Part shown: one piece after another, positions 1 through 6,191 of the stretch
Layout of the letters: every line of letters starts with the position of its first letter
Position numbering within the stretch: the first letter of the stretch is position 1
Assembly: GCA_964644705.1 (NCBI GenBank)
Contig: CAZXYF010000074.1
Span: forward strand, 1 to 13,761
Origin: CAZXYF01 sp964644705
GTDB lineage: Bacteria; Planctomycetota; Brocadiia; SM23-32
Direction of reading: 5' to 3'
DNA: 13,761 nucleotides
Notes under the pieces: generated by a model
What the model saw: the letters and a program-made list of their open reading frames with translations, nothing else
Database searches by the model: none
What the model was told of the DNA's origin: nothing
Program-made: the position numbers and the translations under genes

Positions 1-589
1 TCTCCGCCACCTGCGCGCTGAGAGTAATCGCTGCGGCCCGGTAATCCCGCCTGGTAGCCCGGCGGCGGAGTACGGCGGCATTACGCAGGGAATGAACCCG
101 TCCCCACAGATCGATTTCGTAGCTGGCCGTCAAACCGGAGGAAAACTCATCGGCGTACGTCCGTCCCGTGCGATTGCTTTCGCGGGCAGTTCGTTTGGCT
201 CCGCCCGTGGCATTCACCTGCGGGTAAAGTCCCGCGCCCTGGACACGGACGGTGGCCCGGGCCTGCTTCAACCGGTCCCAGGCGGCTTTAAGACCGAAGT
301 TGCCCTCCAGTGCCTTCTTGACCAGGCGGTCCAGCTCAGGGTCGTCCAGAGATTTCCACCACCTCGGCTCCAGCGGTGATTCCCCGCTCCGGCTGAAAGA
401 TTCCGGAAGTTTGATCGGAGGAGTAGAGGGGACATCAGTTGCGGTGGCACAGGACCACAGAAGCGGGGAGAGAAACACACACAGGAGAATCATCGCGCCT
501 CGTGCGGCATATTTGCCGACGACTCGCGAGCTGTCCGCATCGTTTTCGGATCGCCGCCAGTATTGCTTGAATGTGTTTTGTTTTCTCAT
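1..589 (-). CDS. NodT-family outer-membrane efflux lipoprotein, N-terminal part (runs off left edge)
   Basis: This is the N-terminal 196 codons of a TolC/OprM/NodT-type outer-membrane channel protein; the rest lies beyond base 1. Such proteins form trimeric channels that let efflux pumps export drugs or other solutes across the outer membrane. Reading from the ATG at 589, residues 33-46 are hydrophobic and end in a lipobox (L-W-S-C, Cys47), so the mature protein should be lipidated. After it come the family hallmarks: 'WWKSLDDPELDRLV' (77-90), a 'LYPQV' turn (121-125) and 'SYEIDLWGRV' (156-165), followed by a helical stretch. The ATG at 493 (Met33) has a better Shine-Dalgarno (GAGG) but would give a signal peptide with no positive charge; the longer form has an unusually long N-region, so the start is uncertain. 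It lies 81 bases downstream of the MATE gene with no terminator between, so it is probably co-transcribed with it. Confidence 0.88.
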   Translation of the reverse strand, partial: MRKQNTFKQYWRRSENDADSSRVVGKYAARGAMILLCVFLSPLLWSCATATDVPSTPPIKLPESFSRSGESPLEPRWWKSLDDPELDRLVKKALEGNFGLKAAWDRLKQARATVRVQGAGLYPQVNATGGAKRTARESNRTGRTYADEFSSGLTASYEIDLWGRVHSLRNAAVLRRRATRRDYRAAAITLSAQVAE

Positions 590-670
590 CGTTTCAGATT
601 TCCGAATCAACAGTGTTGTTTCCGGCGTGGTAACAGGTTGGCACGAATAATCCCATCACAAGCGCAATCT

Positions 671-2101
671 CTACCCCGCCTCAGTTTTAGCATTCTGCCA
701 GCGTTCCCGGTAAAAGACCACCGCCGACAATAGACCCACGACCATGTTCCCGACGAAAAAACCGGCCCAGATGCCGCTCGCACTGTTCCAGTAACTGGCC
801 AGCATTCCGGCCGCGGGCAATCCTATACCCACCTGAGCCACACCGGTCACGAGCATGGGACGCAGGCTGTCCCCGGCGCCGGTCATCGCCTCCCCCAGAA
901 CGAATCCCAGGAGAAGCAGGGGGAAAGAGCCCGCGAACCACCGCAGCAAACTGACGCCGGTGGCGACCACCTCGGGATCACGATTGAAAACGCGGATCAG
1001 GAAAGCAGGAGCCACCCAGAACCCAATCATAAATATAATGCCAATGCCCACACCGTAGCCGGCCGCAATCCAGCCCGATCGCGTTCCGCGGCCCGGTTTA
1101 TCAGCGCCCAGATTCTGTCCCACCATCGTCGCCGCGGCCGTGCCCAGTCCTTTACCCGGACCGAGGATAAACATCTGGAGGCGAAAGCATATCCCGAAAG
1201 CGGCGACGGCCGGCGTGCCAAACATAGCCGCCATACGCATCAGCGCCAAACGGCTGATGTTACGCAGCAGGACCCGGCCGGAGGCAAAAACGCCAATGCG
1301 CAATATGCGTCCGATCACATCAAAACGCGGCCAGAGATGATGCAGACCAACGGTGAGGGAGCTTCCTGTGCTCGACAGCAGAGCGATAAATAATACCACC
1401 ACGCCACCAATCCGACCAAGAACAGTGGCGGCGGCCGATCCAGCCACCCCGAGTGCGGGACAACCAAACATGCCAAAAATCATGATGGGGTCAAGAATGG
1501 CATTGAGCAGAATCGCCGCAACGAGAGCTTTCATTGGAGTCACCGCATCGCCCGCCCCGCGCAGAGCGCCGGCCAGGGAAATCTGCACCAGCAGGGGCAT
1601 TCCCCCGGCCGCAACGATTCGCAGATATGTGGAGCCCTCCCGAACGACATCGGGACTTGCTCCCATAGCGCCGATGATTTTGGGCGCGAGGGGAATACCT
1701 ATGCAGGCGAGCAGAACGGACATGAACACCGCCAGGATCAGCCCCTGCCCGGTCACCCGCTCCGCTCGCTCACGGTCACCCGACCCCATTGAATTGGCCA
1801 CGAGGGCGGTCGTTCCCATCGCCACTCCCAGGGCCAGCATGACGACAATACCAATCATAATCCCGCCCATGGCCACCGAGGCCACAGCCGTCGCGCCGAG
1901 TTTACCAACAAAAAACATGTCAAGCACGCCCATGAAGTTGAGGCAGACAAAGGCCGCCCACGTGGGAACGGCCAGGCGCCAAATCGTGCGGGAAATCGCA
2001 CCATCGGTGATGGTGGAAGTCTCGGGGCGTGACACAAGACCTCTGAGTCCCCCCGGGTCATCGGGGGCAGACCGTCCCTGGCTGTCGGGTTCCGAGTTCA
2101 T
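671..2101 (-). CDS. MATE family multidrug/cation antiporter
   Basis: A 476-residue inner-membrane exporter of the multidrug and toxic compound extrusion family, which uses a Na+ or H+ gradient to expel organic cations and other drugs. The length is typical for the family and the protein is hydrophobic throughout, consistent with twelve membrane helices. The two-fold internal repeat is visible: 'GALRGAGD' at residues 178-185 in the first half and 'GEAMTGAGD' in the second. 'LNAILDPIMIFG' around 199-210 and Asp61 in 'MGVLDMFFVGKLG' match conserved MATE positions. I chose the ATG at 2101 because GGGGAAG lies just upstream; the frame stays open to 2323 but that would overlap the repressor gene and adds basic, non-family sequence. 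It sits 58 bases downstream of the TetR gene and upstream of a NodT-type channel gene. The exported substrate cannot be told from the sequence. Confidence 0.93.
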   Translation of the reverse strand: MNSEPDSQGRSAPDDPGGLRGLVSRPETSTITDGAISRTIWRLAVPTWAAFVCLNFMGVLDMFFVGKLGATAVASVAMGGIMIGIVVMLALGVAMGTTALVANSMGSGDRERAERVTGQGLILAVFMSVLLACIGIPLAPKIIGAMGASPDVVREGSTYLRIVAAGGMPLLVQISLAGALRGAGDAVTPMKALVAAILLNAILDPIMIFGMFGCPALGVAGSAAATVLGRIGGVVVLFIALLSSTGSSLTVGLHHLWPRFDVIGRILRIGVFASGRVLLRNISRLALMRMAAMFGTPAVAAFGICFRLQMFILGPGKGLGTAAATMVGQNLGADKPGRGTRSGWIAAGYGVGIGIIFMIGFWVAPAFLIRVFNRDPEVVATGVSLLRWFAGSFPLLLLGFVLGEAMTGAGDSLRPMLVTGVAQVGIGLPAAGMLASYWNSASGIWAGFFVGNMVVGLLSAVVFYRERWQNAKTEAG

Positions 2102-2159
2102 TTTCTTCCCCGATATGCTGGTGTGACGGCCAGGCACGGATCGGCAATTCGGACATTCC

Positions 2160-2834
2160 TCATGCCGTATCCTCCGAATCAGTCTGCGCTTCAACGTGGT
2201 CTCGTGTCGCTTTGATCCCGGCCATGGAGAAACGGAAGACATGCTCCGCATAGGCATCCACATCACGTTCCACCTCCTGGAGCGCGGGAGGTGTGGGGCC
2301 ACATGCCTTTTCCTGTCGTGCATGCCTCACAACACCGAAACACTGGCCCGCCACGCTGGCCTCGCAGAAATGGACCAGTTTTTCAGGCGCATCCGGCCCG
2401 ATGAGTTCGCGAACCAGCCTTTGCATCGATTCACGGAGTGGTTTCAGGCACTCGCGCTTGACCTCCCGGAGGAGGCCGGTTGGTTCGGCCATCTCCCGAT
2501 GGGCGATCTGGAATGCCTGATTATCCTCATCCGCCACCTGATGCACCAGCGCGCGGATCCGGCCTCGCAGTCGCTCGCCGGCCGGCGCATCGGGGGCTAC
2601 GCCCCCATCGGGCGGATGGGCTTCCTGAGACTGTTGAAAAGCCCGGCGCCAGGCCTCCGCATACAGTTTTTCTTTGCTGCCGAAATAGTAATTCACGGCC
2701 GCGACATTGGCGTCGGCGTTTTCACATATCTCTTTCACCGTCGCGTCCCGGTATCCCCGCGTGGCGAACAGCTCACAGGCGGATTCAAGAACACGCTCAC
2801 GGGTCTGCAACGTGCTGGACTCTTCATCACTCAT
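2160..2834 (-). CDS. TetR/AcrR family transcriptional repressor, CecR-like C-terminal domain
   Basis: A 224-residue TetR-type regulator. The N-terminal DNA-binding domain (about 11-60) has the classic pattern: 'RERVLESACELFATRGYRDATVKEIC' followed by the recognition helix region ending in 'VNYYFGSKEKLY'. The C-terminal half ('FQIAHREMAEPTGLL', 'HFCEASVAGQCFGVVRHA') resembles the DUF1956/CecR group of regulators, which in enterobacteria control drug exporters; this subgroup assignment is from memory of the family. The ATG at 2834 is preferred; an in-frame TTG at 2840 would add only two residues. It is the first gene of a minus-strand operon with the MATE exporter and the outer-membrane channel, and an inverted repeat lies at its own predicted transcription start, so autorepression released by a pump substrate is the likely control. 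Confidence 0.92.
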   Translation of the reverse strand: MSDEESSTLQTRERVLESACELFATRGYRDATVKEICENADANVAAVNYYFGSKEKLYAEAWRRAFQQSQEAHPPDGGVAPDAPAGERLRGRIRALVHQVADEDNQAFQIAHREMAEPTGLLREVKRECLKPLRESMQRLVRELIGPDAPEKLVHFCEASVAGQCFGVVRHARQEKACGPTPPALQEVERDVDAYAEHVFRFSMAGIKATRDHVEAQTDSEDTA

Positions 2835-2850
2835 GGACAAAACACTCTAT

Positions 2851-2877
2851 TCAAATGACCGTTTGATATGTTCATTT
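2851..2877. promoter_or_regulatory. candidate TetR operator (inverted repeats at the operon start site)
   Basis: TCAAATGACCGTTTGA (2851-2866) is an imperfect palindrome with perfect TCAAA/TTTGA arms. A second, wider inverted repeat pairs AAATGA (2853-2858) with TCATTT (2872-2877) and overlaps the -10 box. Both lie where binding of the adjacent TetR protein would block initiation. Assignment to this regulator is inference from position. Confidence 0.45.
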
Positions 2878-2902
2878 TATAGCCCCGGCGCCTTCTCGTC
2901 AA
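2874..2902 (-). promoter_or_regulatory. sigma70-type promoter of the tetR-MATE-channel operon
   Basis: On the minus strand TTGACG (2902-2897) is followed after 17 bases by TAAAAT (2879-2874), five of six matches in each box. The start site would fall near 2867, leaving a leader of about 33 bases before the repressor ATG. Confidence 0.6.
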
Positions 2903-2928
2903 CCGGCGGCGGGATGGCGTATGGCGCC

Positions 2929-2958
2929 TTGACAGGTGTTAATTCATTGGCCTATGAT
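2929..2958 (+). promoter_or_regulatory. sigma70-type promoter of the lipoprotein gene
   Basis: A perfect TTGACA (2929-2934) is followed after 18 bases by TATGAT (2953-2958). The predicted start is near 2965, giving a leader of roughly 90 bases before the lipoprotein ATG. It is back to back with the repressor promoter. Confidence 0.7.
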
Positions 2959-3053
2959 TAACTTGATTTCGCACCATTCGCATCGGAGACTCTCAACCAC
3001 TGTCGTGCGAGAGTAAAACAACTTACCCGGTAACTTGTTCGAGGAGATTGACC

Positions 3054-3731
3054 ATGCGCAGAACATTTTTGTCGTTCGTCGCTATCATAGCAGTAGGTTT
3101 GTTGGCTGGCTGTGGCGCCCCGAGCTGGGTGCAGCACGATGCGGGCGTGCGCAAAGGACAGGCGAGCCTTGGCGTATATGGCGTTGGTAAAGGAGCCAGC
3201 GAGCTGGAACGCGAGGCTCAGGTCGATTTTGCCAGCATCCGGGCACGCACAGTAGTGGATAAGGCGGAGAAACAGTATCTGGCCTCCATGCTGCAGAAAT
3301 TCGTGCAATCACATGCGGATTGGTTTAAAGTAAAGCAGGTCAAAAAGATGGGGCTGTATGAGAAAGCGGCCGACCAAATCGCGGAACAGACTCTCCTCAA
3401 CACCCAGATGGTGGACCAGTGGACTGATGCGAAAGGATCAACGGGAGAAGCCGGAACGGTTTACGTGTTGCGTTACCTCCCCCTGGATTCAGATTTTTTC
3501 GACACCGTGCTGAAAAGCTACAAACAGATCATCCAGGAGAATGCGGGCAAGATTCTAAAAGCCGAGCCCGATACCGTGATGAAGGGCCTCACAAAATGTG
3601 TCCTGCGTATGCAGACGGATCCGTTCCTGAAACAGAAAGTGGAAAAGGAAAACAAAAAGAAGAAACAACAGGCCGCAGAGCCCAAGAGCGAATCTCCGAA
3701 GAAAAGCAAGAAGGACGGTTCCTCCAAATAA
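3054..3731 (+). CDS. LPP20-like lipoprotein with lysine-rich C-terminal tail
   Basis: A 225-residue predicted lipoprotein. The start is the ATG at 3054, seven bases after GAGGAG; the TTG six bases upstream is a weaker alternative. Residues 1-19 form a lipoprotein signal peptide with Arg2-Arg3, a hydrophobic core and the lipobox L-A-G-C (Cys20); the residues after Cys (Gly-Ala) do not suggest inner-membrane retention. The body resembles the LPP20 family: an early 'GVYGVGKG' segment, an alpha helix rich in Ala/Arg/Lys around 'ASIRARTVVDKAEKQYLASML', then 'AEQTLLNTQMVDQWTD' and a beta strand 'GTVYVLRYLPLD'. The last 35 residues are almost all Lys, Glu, Gln, Ser and Pro, a disordered tail. The gene stands alone between its own promoter and an intrinsic terminator. 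Function is unknown; LPP20-type proteins are envelope lipoproteins. Confidence 0.88.
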   Translation: MRRTFLSFVAIIAVGLLAGCGAPSWVQHDAGVRKGQASLGVYGVGKGASELEREAQVDFASIRARTVVDKAEKQYLASMLQKFVQSHADWFKVKQVKKMGLYEKAADQIAEQTLLNTQMVDQWTDAKGSTGEAGTVYVLRYLPLDSDFFDTVLKSYKQIIQENAGKILKAEPDTVMKGLTKCVLRMQTDPFLKQKVEKENKKKKQQAAEPKSESPKKSKKDGSSK

Positions 3732-3752
3732 CCGGCCCGACGTATTCATACA

Positions 3753-3785
3753 GAACCCGACCGGCACGGTCGGGTTCTTTTTTTT
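3753..3785 (+). terminator. intrinsic terminator after the lipoprotein gene
   Basis: A perfect 11-bp GC-rich stem (GAACCCGACCG, 3753-3763, with CGGTCGGGTTC, 3767-3777) with a 3-base loop is followed directly by eight T residues (3778-3785). It lies 21 bases after the stop codon. Confidence 0.93.
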
Positions 3786-3818
3786 GCGCCCACACTACCT
3801 TCACCTCCGTTGAGCGCA

Positions 3819-4787
3819 ATGAAACATTCACCATGGCAACGAGCGACGCTGTTGCTGGGGGCCACCCTCGCCATCTGTAGCGGCGTCTGGTTGATCACCG
3901 CCCACTTCCTTGATCTTCCGCCCCACCAGCTCCCGACTCTCGGGGTGGCCGGCCTGGGCGGCCTCGTAGCTCTTGGCGGCCTTCTGAAACGATGGTTGTC
4001 GACTTCTCATTCCTCAGCCACCGATGCACATCGCGCTGTCAGTAGCGGAGACCGGGATGAGCTGGGAGCCGTGCTGCAAGCCGATCCCGGTCAGGCCAAC
4101 GCCACCGATAAAAACGGATGCACGCCGCTCCACCTCGCCGCCCTGGAAGCACGCACCGAAATGGCGGACATCCTGCTGGATGCTGGAGCCAGAGTGGATG
4201 CCCGGGAACAGCGTTTTGGCTACACCCCACTGCACATGGCCTGCAGTCAGGGGTATAAACCGGTGATCGCGGCAGTGGAGCCCAAAATGGTTGAGGAAGT
4301 CGAAGAGGCGTTCCCTGAGGGCAGCGCCCGCGATTTAGCACGGCGGTTGATGGATGCGGGGGCCGACCCCAACGCCCGGGCTGGCTTTTCCAGGACTCCC
4401 CTGCATATGGCGGCGGTTGCGGGTCAATCCGAAGTGGTCGAGACGTTACTCACAAGTGGTGCCGAATGCATGGTGCGGGACGATATGGAGTTCACCCCTC
4501 TCCACTACGCGGCCTTTGGAGGCGACGGGCGGGTGGCGGAACTGCTTCTTGAGGCTGGGGCCGATCCCACTGCCCCGGCCGAGATGGATTACAATCCGTT
4601 ACATACGGCGGCTGAAAAGGGAACATTGGAAGTGGCGCGGGTGATCCTGGATGCGGGACTGGACCCGAACGCCCCCACCCGACAGGGAAGAACCGCTCTC
4701 GCCCTGGCAAAACAGCACGGGCATCACAACCTGGAGGACATCATACGCAACCACGGGGGCAAAAAGGAGGTCCACGGGGGCAGTTGA
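3819..4787 (+). CDS. membrane-anchored ankyrin-repeat protein
   Basis: A 322-residue protein with two hydrophobic segments near the N-terminus (about 10-31 and 39-55), followed by basic 'LLKRWL' and a cytoplasm-type ankyrin domain. Repeats begin near residue 68 and show the signature 'TPLH' core at 102-105, 136-139, 193-196 and 226-229, with degenerate versions at 259-262 (NPLH) and 292-295 (TALA). Most carry the 'LLxAGADPN' turn. The third repeat has an acidic insertion of roughly 20 residues (about 151-172) between its two helices. Ankyrin repeats bind proteins; the partner is not evident. The ATG at 3819 was chosen over the TTG at 3810; neither has a clear Shine-Dalgarno. Only 33 bases separate it from the preceding terminator and no promoter is obvious, so its transcription may rely on readthrough. 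It occupies the place where rimP often lies, upstream of nusA, but is unrelated to it. Confidence 0.9.
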   Translation: MKHSPWQRATLLLGATLAICSGVWLITAHFLDLPPHQLPTLGVAGLGGLVALGGLLKRWLSTSHSSATDAHRAVSSGDRDELGAVLQADPGQANATDKNGCTPLHLAALEARTEMADILLDAGARVDAREQRFGYTPLHMACSQGYKPVIAAVEPKMVEEVEEAFPEGSARDLARRLMDAGADPNARAGFSRTPLHMAAVAGQSEVVETLLTSGAECMVRDDMEFTPLHYAAFGGDGRVAELLLEAGADPTAPAEMDYNPLHTAAEKGTLEVARVILDAGLDPNAPTRQGRTALALAKQHGHHNLEDIIRNHGGKKEVHGGS

Positions 4788-4789
4788 GT

Positions 4790-4818
4790 TTGACAGTTCA
4801 AGGCGGGCGCAATAGAAT
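4790..4818 (+). promoter_or_regulatory. strong sigma70-type promoter of the nusA operon
   Basis: A perfect TTGACA (4790-4795) is followed after exactly 17 bases by TAGAAT (4813-4818). It begins three bases after the ankyrin gene's stop codon. The predicted start near 4825 gives a leader of about 135 bases before nusA. Confidence 0.75.
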
Positions 4819-4838
4819 GATAACGTTGATTCGACAAT

Positions 4839-4897
4839 AACAGGAGGACTGTACCTGTTTTAGATGATCTTCGCCGGGTAGCTACCCCGGCGAAGAT
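4839..4897 (+). promoter_or_regulatory. structured nusA leader: two hairpins
   Basis: A small hairpin pairs AACAGG (4839-4844) with CCTGTT (4854-4859). A much stronger one pairs ATCTTCGCCGGG (4867-4878) with CCCGGCGAAGAT (4886-4897), a perfect 12-bp stem around a 7-base loop; its centre GGGTAGCTACCC is itself a palindrome. No T-run follows it, so it is not a simple terminator. I do not recognise a known riboswitch class. Confidence 0.6.
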
Positions 4898-4919
4898 AAA
4901 TGTTTGCGAGTCGTTTTCC

Positions 4920-4942
4920 AGGGGTTTGAAAACCCCTTTTTT
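4920..4942 (+). terminator. terminator-like hairpin in the nusA leader (candidate attenuator)
   Basis: AGGGGTT (4920-4926) pairs with AACCCCT (4931-4937) around a TGAA loop and is followed by a run of T (4937-4942). It lies between the nusA promoter and the nusA start codon, only 18 bases before the ATG, so it would cut off the whole operon unless bypassed. It could instead end transcripts coming from the ankyrin gene. Confidence 0.65.
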
Positions 4943-4960
4943 GCTTATGAGGCGGCACCT

Positions 4961-6142
4961 ATGAAAGGAAAAGAAATACTCAGGCTGGTAGATGGTCTCC
5001 ATCGCAGCAAAGATATAGAGGAGGAGGTCATTTTTCGGGCCATAGAAGGCGCTTTGGAATCCGCCGCCAAGAAGCATTTTGGCACCAAAGAAGAAATATC
5101 GGTCGAGGTTGACCGTGAAACCGGTGATGTTGAGGCGTATAAAGCCGATGAACAGGTGGATCCCGAGGATATGGGGCGCATCGCAGCACAGACAGCCAAA
5201 CAGATCATCATACAGCGCATTCGGCAGGCCGAAAGCGAAATCATCTACGAAGAATACGAAGAGATGAAAGGGTCCCTGGTCTCGGGTACCGTACAGCGTT
5301 TTGACGGCGGCTCCATCATCGTCAATCTCGAGAAGACGGAGGGGGTGGTTCCAAACGCCGAACAGATTCCCGGTGAGCACTACCAGCCGGGTGAGCGCAT
5401 TCGGGCCATGATACTGGACGTGCGCCATCAGACCCACAAAACGACCGTCATTCTCTCCCGCACCCATCCTGATTTCGTCAAATGCCTCTTTGAAATCGAG
5501 GTTCCCGAGGTTGCCGAGGGCGTCGTCAAAATGCGCCGGATTGCCCGCGAGCCCGGTCAGCGAACCAAAATAGCCATGGAAAGTCTCGAACCGCATGTTG
5601 ATGCCATCGGGGCCTGTGTGGGCGTGCGGGGCACCCGGATCAAAAGCATTATTGATGAGCTCAACGGCGAAAAAATCGACATTATCCCCTGGCGTGAGGC
5701 CCCCGAGATGCTCATCGCCGACAGCCTGAAACCCGCGGAAATACTGCAGATGATCCTCGAAGAGGGAGAAGATACGAAGCGGGCAATCGTCGTTGTTCCC
5801 GAGGATCAGCTGGCGCTGGCCATTGGCCGCAAGGGGCAAAACGTCAGATTGGCGGTGAAACTTACCGGCTGGGACATCGATATCCGCCCCCCCAGCGAGA
5901 TGGACGACGAGGAACTCGAGGAGGATGCCACTTCAACGGGCCCTCTGAACGTGGATGAGGCGGAAACAGAGGGATCAACGGAAGTGCCCGATGAGACGGA
6001 AGCCGATCGGGAAGAGACAGACGACAACGAACCTGTGTCAGAAGACAGCAACGCAGCGCAAGATCCCGGGGACACAGCCATGAGCGGCGAGACAACCGAT
6101 GAGGCGGCTACCACAGTGGATGAGACGACAGAGGAGGAATAA
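4961..6142 (+). CDS. nusA: transcription termination/antitermination factor NusA
   Basis: A 393-residue NusA. It binds RNA polymerase and nascent RNA, and modulates pausing, termination and antitermination. Domains in order: N-terminal polymerase-binding domain (about 1-100, 'KEILRLVDGLHRSKDIEEEVIFRAIEGALESA'), S1 domain (about 104-169, 'GSLVSGTVQRFDGGSIIVNL'), KH1 (about 175-250, loop 'GVRGTRI' at 221-227) and KH2 (about 255-309, 'IGRKGQN' at 288-294). Residues 310-393 are a highly acidic, low-complexity tail (Asp, Glu, Thr, Ser) in the position where some proteobacterial NusA proteins carry acidic repeat domains; I see no folded domain there. The ATG at 4961 follows GAGG by eight bases; the frame is open back to 4904 but that stretch covers the terminator-like hairpin. 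It heads an operon with infB, DUF503 and rbfA. The structured leader suggests autoregulation by attenuation. Confidence 0.97.
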   Translation: MKGKEILRLVDGLHRSKDIEEEVIFRAIEGALESAAKKHFGTKEEISVEVDRETGDVEAYKADEQVDPEDMGRIAAQTAKQIIIQRIRQAESEIIYEEYEEMKGSLVSGTVQRFDGGSIIVNLEKTEGVVPNAEQIPGEHYQPGERIRAMILDVRHQTHKTTVILSRTHPDFVKCLFEIEVPEVAEGVVKMRRIAREPGQRTKIAMESLEPHVDAIGACVGVRGTRIKSIIDELNGEKIDIIPWREAPEMLIADSLKPAEILQMILEEGEDTKRAIVVVPEDQLALAIGRKGQNVRLAVKLTGWDIDIRPPSEMDDEELEEDATSTGPLNVDEAETEGSTEVPDETEADREETDDNEPVSEDSNAAQDPGDTAMSGETTDEAATTVDETTEEE

Positions 6143-6146
6143 CACC

Positions 6147-6180
6147 GGCAAACCGAGGCATTGAAGCCGTCAGGTTTGTC
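6147..6180 (+). promoter_or_regulatory. hairpin in the nusA-infB gap
   Basis: GGCAAACC (6147-6154) pairs with GGTTTGTC (6173-6180) with one G-U pair, enclosing an inner GGC/GCC stem. It fills most of the 49-base gap, and infB starts 12 bases after it without an obvious Shine-Dalgarno. No T-run follows, so it is not a terminator. A processing or translational control site is possible. Confidence 0.3.
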
Positions 6181-6191
6181 GAATAATAGAT

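Noticed and set aside
1353..2126. A 257-codon plus-strand frame opposite the MATE gene
   Set aside because: It is rich in Pro, Ala, Arg, Thr and Ile without any domain pattern, and lies antisense to a clear 12-helix transporter. It is a composition shadow.
2102..2323. An upstream extension of the MATE gene overlapping the repressor gene
   Set aside because: The added 74 residues are basic and non-hydrophobic, unlike any MATE N-terminus, while the ATG at 2101 has a good Shine-Dalgarno.
4864..4881. A five-codon leader ORF (ATG to TAG, MIFAG) in the nusA leader, with AGGAGG upstream
   Set aside because: The AGGAGG is about 16 bases from the ATG, too far for efficient initiation, and the ORF is buried in the strong hairpin. 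It has no regulatory codons such as His or Trp runs.
4724..5839. A 371-codon minus-strand frame opposite nusA
   Set aside because: It runs antisense to well-conserved NusA domains and through the ankyrin gene end, the promoter and the leader hairpins. No family pattern or ribosome-binding site is visible.
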